Below are positions 3,978 to 5,761 of a stretch of 5,761 bases of DNA, piece by piece; within the stretch, counting starts at the first letter, position 1, and each line of letters opens with the position of its first letter. The position numbers and the translations under genes were made by a program. Source of the stretch: Deltaproteobacteria bacterium (GTDB lineage Bacteria; Desulfobacterota; Desulfobulbia; Desulfobulbales; BM004); assembly GCA_019313095.1 (NCBI GenBank), contig JAFDBU010000170.1, positions 1 through 5,761 of the forward strand. The letters are read 5' to 3'. The notes below the pieces were generated by a model. It did not search any database. It was not told the origin of the DNA and saw only the letters and a list, made by a program, of their open reading frames with translations.

Positions 3978-5761
3978 ATGATCACCATCAACAACCTTGA
4001 TATACTCTTCGGCGATAAGCATCTGTTCAACAATGTTTCGGCTCGGATCAATGACAATGACCGCATTGGCCTGGTTGGTGTCAATGGTGCAGGCAAATCA
4101 ACTCTGCTGAAGATAATTTGCGGTTTAACGGAGACCGATCCCGGCGTGATCAACCGGCCGAAACGATTCAATGCAGCCTATCTGCCCCAGGAGGCTACTG
4201 CGCTTGGCACGGGAAGAACCATTTATCAGGAGGCGGAAAACGCTTTTGCTGAAACCATGGTCATGCAGCAGGATCTGGATGAAATAAACCGGCAGCTGGC
4301 AGCTGTAGATCCTGAAAACTCAGAGTTCAGCAGTCTCCTCAAACAGCAGGGGGAACTGCAACACCGCCTGGAAAAAATAGATATATTCCGGATGCAGTCA
4401 CAAATAGAAAAGGTGCTCATGGGGCTGGGTTTTTCGGTGGAGGATTTTGACCGGCCAAGCAGTTCCTTAAGCGGCGGCTGGCTCATGCGTTTGATGCTGG
4501 CCAAACTGCTGCTTGCCATGCCCGACCTTCTCCTGCTTGATGAGCCGACCAACCATCTGGATCTTGACTCGCTTACCTGGGTGGAGAATTTTCTGCTCAC
4601 CTATGACGGCGGAATGGTGATTATTTCCCATGACAGGACTTTTCTTGACCAGGTTACCTCAACAACCTGGGAATTGAGCCTTGGCAGACTGACGGTCTTT
4701 AAGGGCAATTATTCAAAATATGTGGCGGACAAGGAAATAAGAATGCAGGTTGAACGGGCAGCCTATGAAAACCAGCAGGCCCAGATCCGCCAGACCATGC
4801 GGTTTGTCCAGCGGTTCCGTGCCAAGTCTACCAAGGCAAAGCAGGTGCAAAGCAGGCTGAAACAGTTATCACGCATGGAGCGCATCGAACTGGCTGAAAC
4901 AGAGCATGAGGTATCCTTTCACTTCCCGCCTGCAGCCCCAAGCGGCCGCCTGGCTTTGGGAGTCGAATCATTGTGTAAGCATTATGAAGAAAAGCAGGTT
5001 TTCCGGAATATTTCATTTCAGCTGCAGCGGGGAGAAAAAATGGCAGTCGTCGGGGTAAACGGCGCTGGCAAATCAACCCTGATGCGAATCCTGGCCGGAC
5101 TGGAAAAACATGATTCAGGCCGGGTGAAACTGGGGCATAATGTCAGGATCTCCTATTTCGGACAGCATCAGGCTCAGGAACTTGCCCCGGGCCTCACTGC
5201 CTTGCAGACACTTGCAGCAGTTGCCGGGGATATGACAGTTACTGAAATACGCAGTCTGCTGGGCGCGTTTCTGTTCCGGGGGGAAGATGTTGATAAGAAA
5301 GTCCAGGTATTGTCAGAAGGAGAAAAAAGCAGGCTGGCACTGGCAAAAATGATTGTGCAGCCTGCCAATCTTCTCATACTCGATGAGCCTACAAACCACC
5401 TTGACATTAGCTCACAGGAGGTTCTGCAGGTGGCCATGGCACAATATGACGGTACCATAATTGTCGTGTCGCACAACCGCCATTTTGTAAACAGTTTTAT
5501 CAGCAAGGTGCTGGAAATAAAAAACGGGCACGCAACTCTCTTTGAAGGCAATATTGAAGATTATCTCTATAAATTGAAGAGTCTTGAGGCAGCAGCGCCA
5601 ATAAAGCTGAAAGAAGACGCTGATAATGATTCAGTCCAGGAAGATGTGTCCGAAAAGCAGAGAGGCCGGGCCGCCAGGCAGGAACAGGCAAAGATCAGGC
5701 AGGAAAAAAGCAGAAAGCTGCTGCCCCTGAAAAAAGAGGTGGAGCAGGCTGAAAATGAGAT
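3978..5761 (+). CDS. ABC-F family ATPase, YheS-like (3' end outside window)
   Basis: This is a soluble twin-ATPase protein of the ABC-F group, which act on ribosomes rather than as transporters; 594 complete codons are visible and no stop is reached. Domain 1 has Walker A GVNGAGKST (34-42), signature LSGGW (164-168), Walker B ending Asp188-Glu189 in DEPTNHLD, and His218. The charged linker, about 235-320, includes RFRAKSTKAKQVQSRLKQL (279-297), the segment that contacts P-site tRNA in known relatives. Domain 2 has Walker A GVNGAGKST (359-367), signature LSEGE (445-449, Glu where Gly is usual), Asp469-Glu470 and His499. No membrane segments are seen. A basic, coiled-coil-like C-terminal extension starts near 540, as in YheS, so probably only a few dozen residues are missing. 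The ATG at 3978 gives the correct family N-terminus but has no Shine-Dalgarno sequence. The gene lies 57 bp after the radical SAM gene and is probably cotranscribed. The YheS assignment rests on the linker, LSGGW and C-terminal tail; target and role are inferred. Confidence 0.93.
   Translation, partial: MITINNLDILFGDKHLFNNVSARINDNDRIGLVGVNGAGKSTLLKIICGLTETDPGVINRPKRFNAAYLPQEATALGTGRTIYQEAENAFAETMVMQQDLDEINRQLAAVDPENSEFSSLLKQQGELQHRLEKIDIFRMQSQIEKVLMGLGFSVEDFDRPSSSLSGGWLMRLMLAKLLLAMPDLLLLDEPTNHLDLDSLTWVENFLLTYDGGMVIISHDRTFLDQVTSTTWELSLGRLTVFKGNYSKYVADKEIRMQVERAAYENQQAQIRQTMRFVQRFRAKSTKAKQVQSRLKQLSRMERIELAETEHEVSFHFPPAAPSGRLALGVESLCKHYEEKQVFRNISFQLQRGEKMAVVGVNGAGKSTLMRILAGLEKHDSGRVKLGHNVRISYFGQHQAQELAPGLTALQTLAAVAGDMTVTEIRSLLGAFLFRGEDVDKKVQVLSEGEKSRLALAKMIVQPANLLILDEPTNHLDISSQEVLQVAMAQYDGTIIVVSHNRHFVNSFISKVLEIKNGHATLFEGNIEDYLYKLKSLEAAAPIKLKEDADNDSVQEDVSEKQRGRAARQEQAKIRQEKSRKLLPLKKEVEQAENE

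Noticed and set aside
4226..5691. Several minus-strand ORFs opposite the ABC-F gene and others opposite rnc
   Set aside because: Their translations are Ser/Arg/Pro/Leu-rich shadows of the strongly conserved + strand genes and carry no domain of their own.
1..5761. CRISPR array, riboswitch or toxin-antitoxin pair
   Set aside because: I looked for regularly spaced repeats of 24-40 bp, long structured leaders and pairs of small overlapping genes on both strands and saw none.

Overview
The window has two unlike halves that meet at a tRNA-Cys gene. Positions 1 to about 1870 are clearly AT-rich and hold one intact-looking but unfamiliar gene plus mobile-element debris. Positions from about 2040 to the end are richer in G+C and hold a compact run of three housekeeping-type genes on the + strand. 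The mix of a CCA-encoding tRNA-Cys, ribonuclease III, an Elp3-like radical SAM protein without an acetyltransferase domain, and a YheS-like ABC-F ATPase suggests a bacterial chromosome. My best guess is an anaerobe of the Desulfobacterota (Desulfobulbales-like), but this is a low-confidence impression from protein style and gene order.

Left half (1-1870). A minus-strand gene (323-1093) encodes a probably exported or membrane-anchored gluzincin metallopeptidase of the peptidase MA-like type (HEVTH plus NEGLA). Its reading frame continues for 40 more sense codons past the TGA. That extension ends about 25 bases before a good intrinsic terminator (150-175), so the gene may have lost its natural C-terminus to a nonsense mutation. 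The gene lies between two diverged direct copies of a ~65-bp sequence (78-142 and 1162-1225). Right of the second copy is the 3' end of a dead IS3-family transposase (about 1236-1522, two stops, one frameshift, lost catalytic Glu). It is followed, from about 1556, by the C-terminal catalytic part of a phage-type tyrosine recombinase. The recombinase remnant ends 43 bases from the 3' end of the tRNA-Cys gene, the usual position for an integrase beside its tRNA attachment site. The region is best read as an eroded, IS-damaged integrated element.

Junction (1866-2095). The tRNA-Cys gene is on the minus strand with its own promoter and a strong terminator. A perfect 8-bp inverted repeat with a 3-nt spacer overlies the -10 region of the tRNA promoter. 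A divergent promoter with a consensus -35 reads towards rnc.

Right half (2095-5761). rnc, an Elp3-like radical SAM gene and an ABC-F gene follow each other on the + strand with gaps of 74 and 57 bp and no terminator between them, so they probably form one transcription unit concerned with RNA processing and translation. RNase III has Ser in place of a normally acidic active-site residue. The gap before the ABC-F gene carries a GAACC motif repeated every 15-16 bp. The ABC-F gene runs off the right edge.
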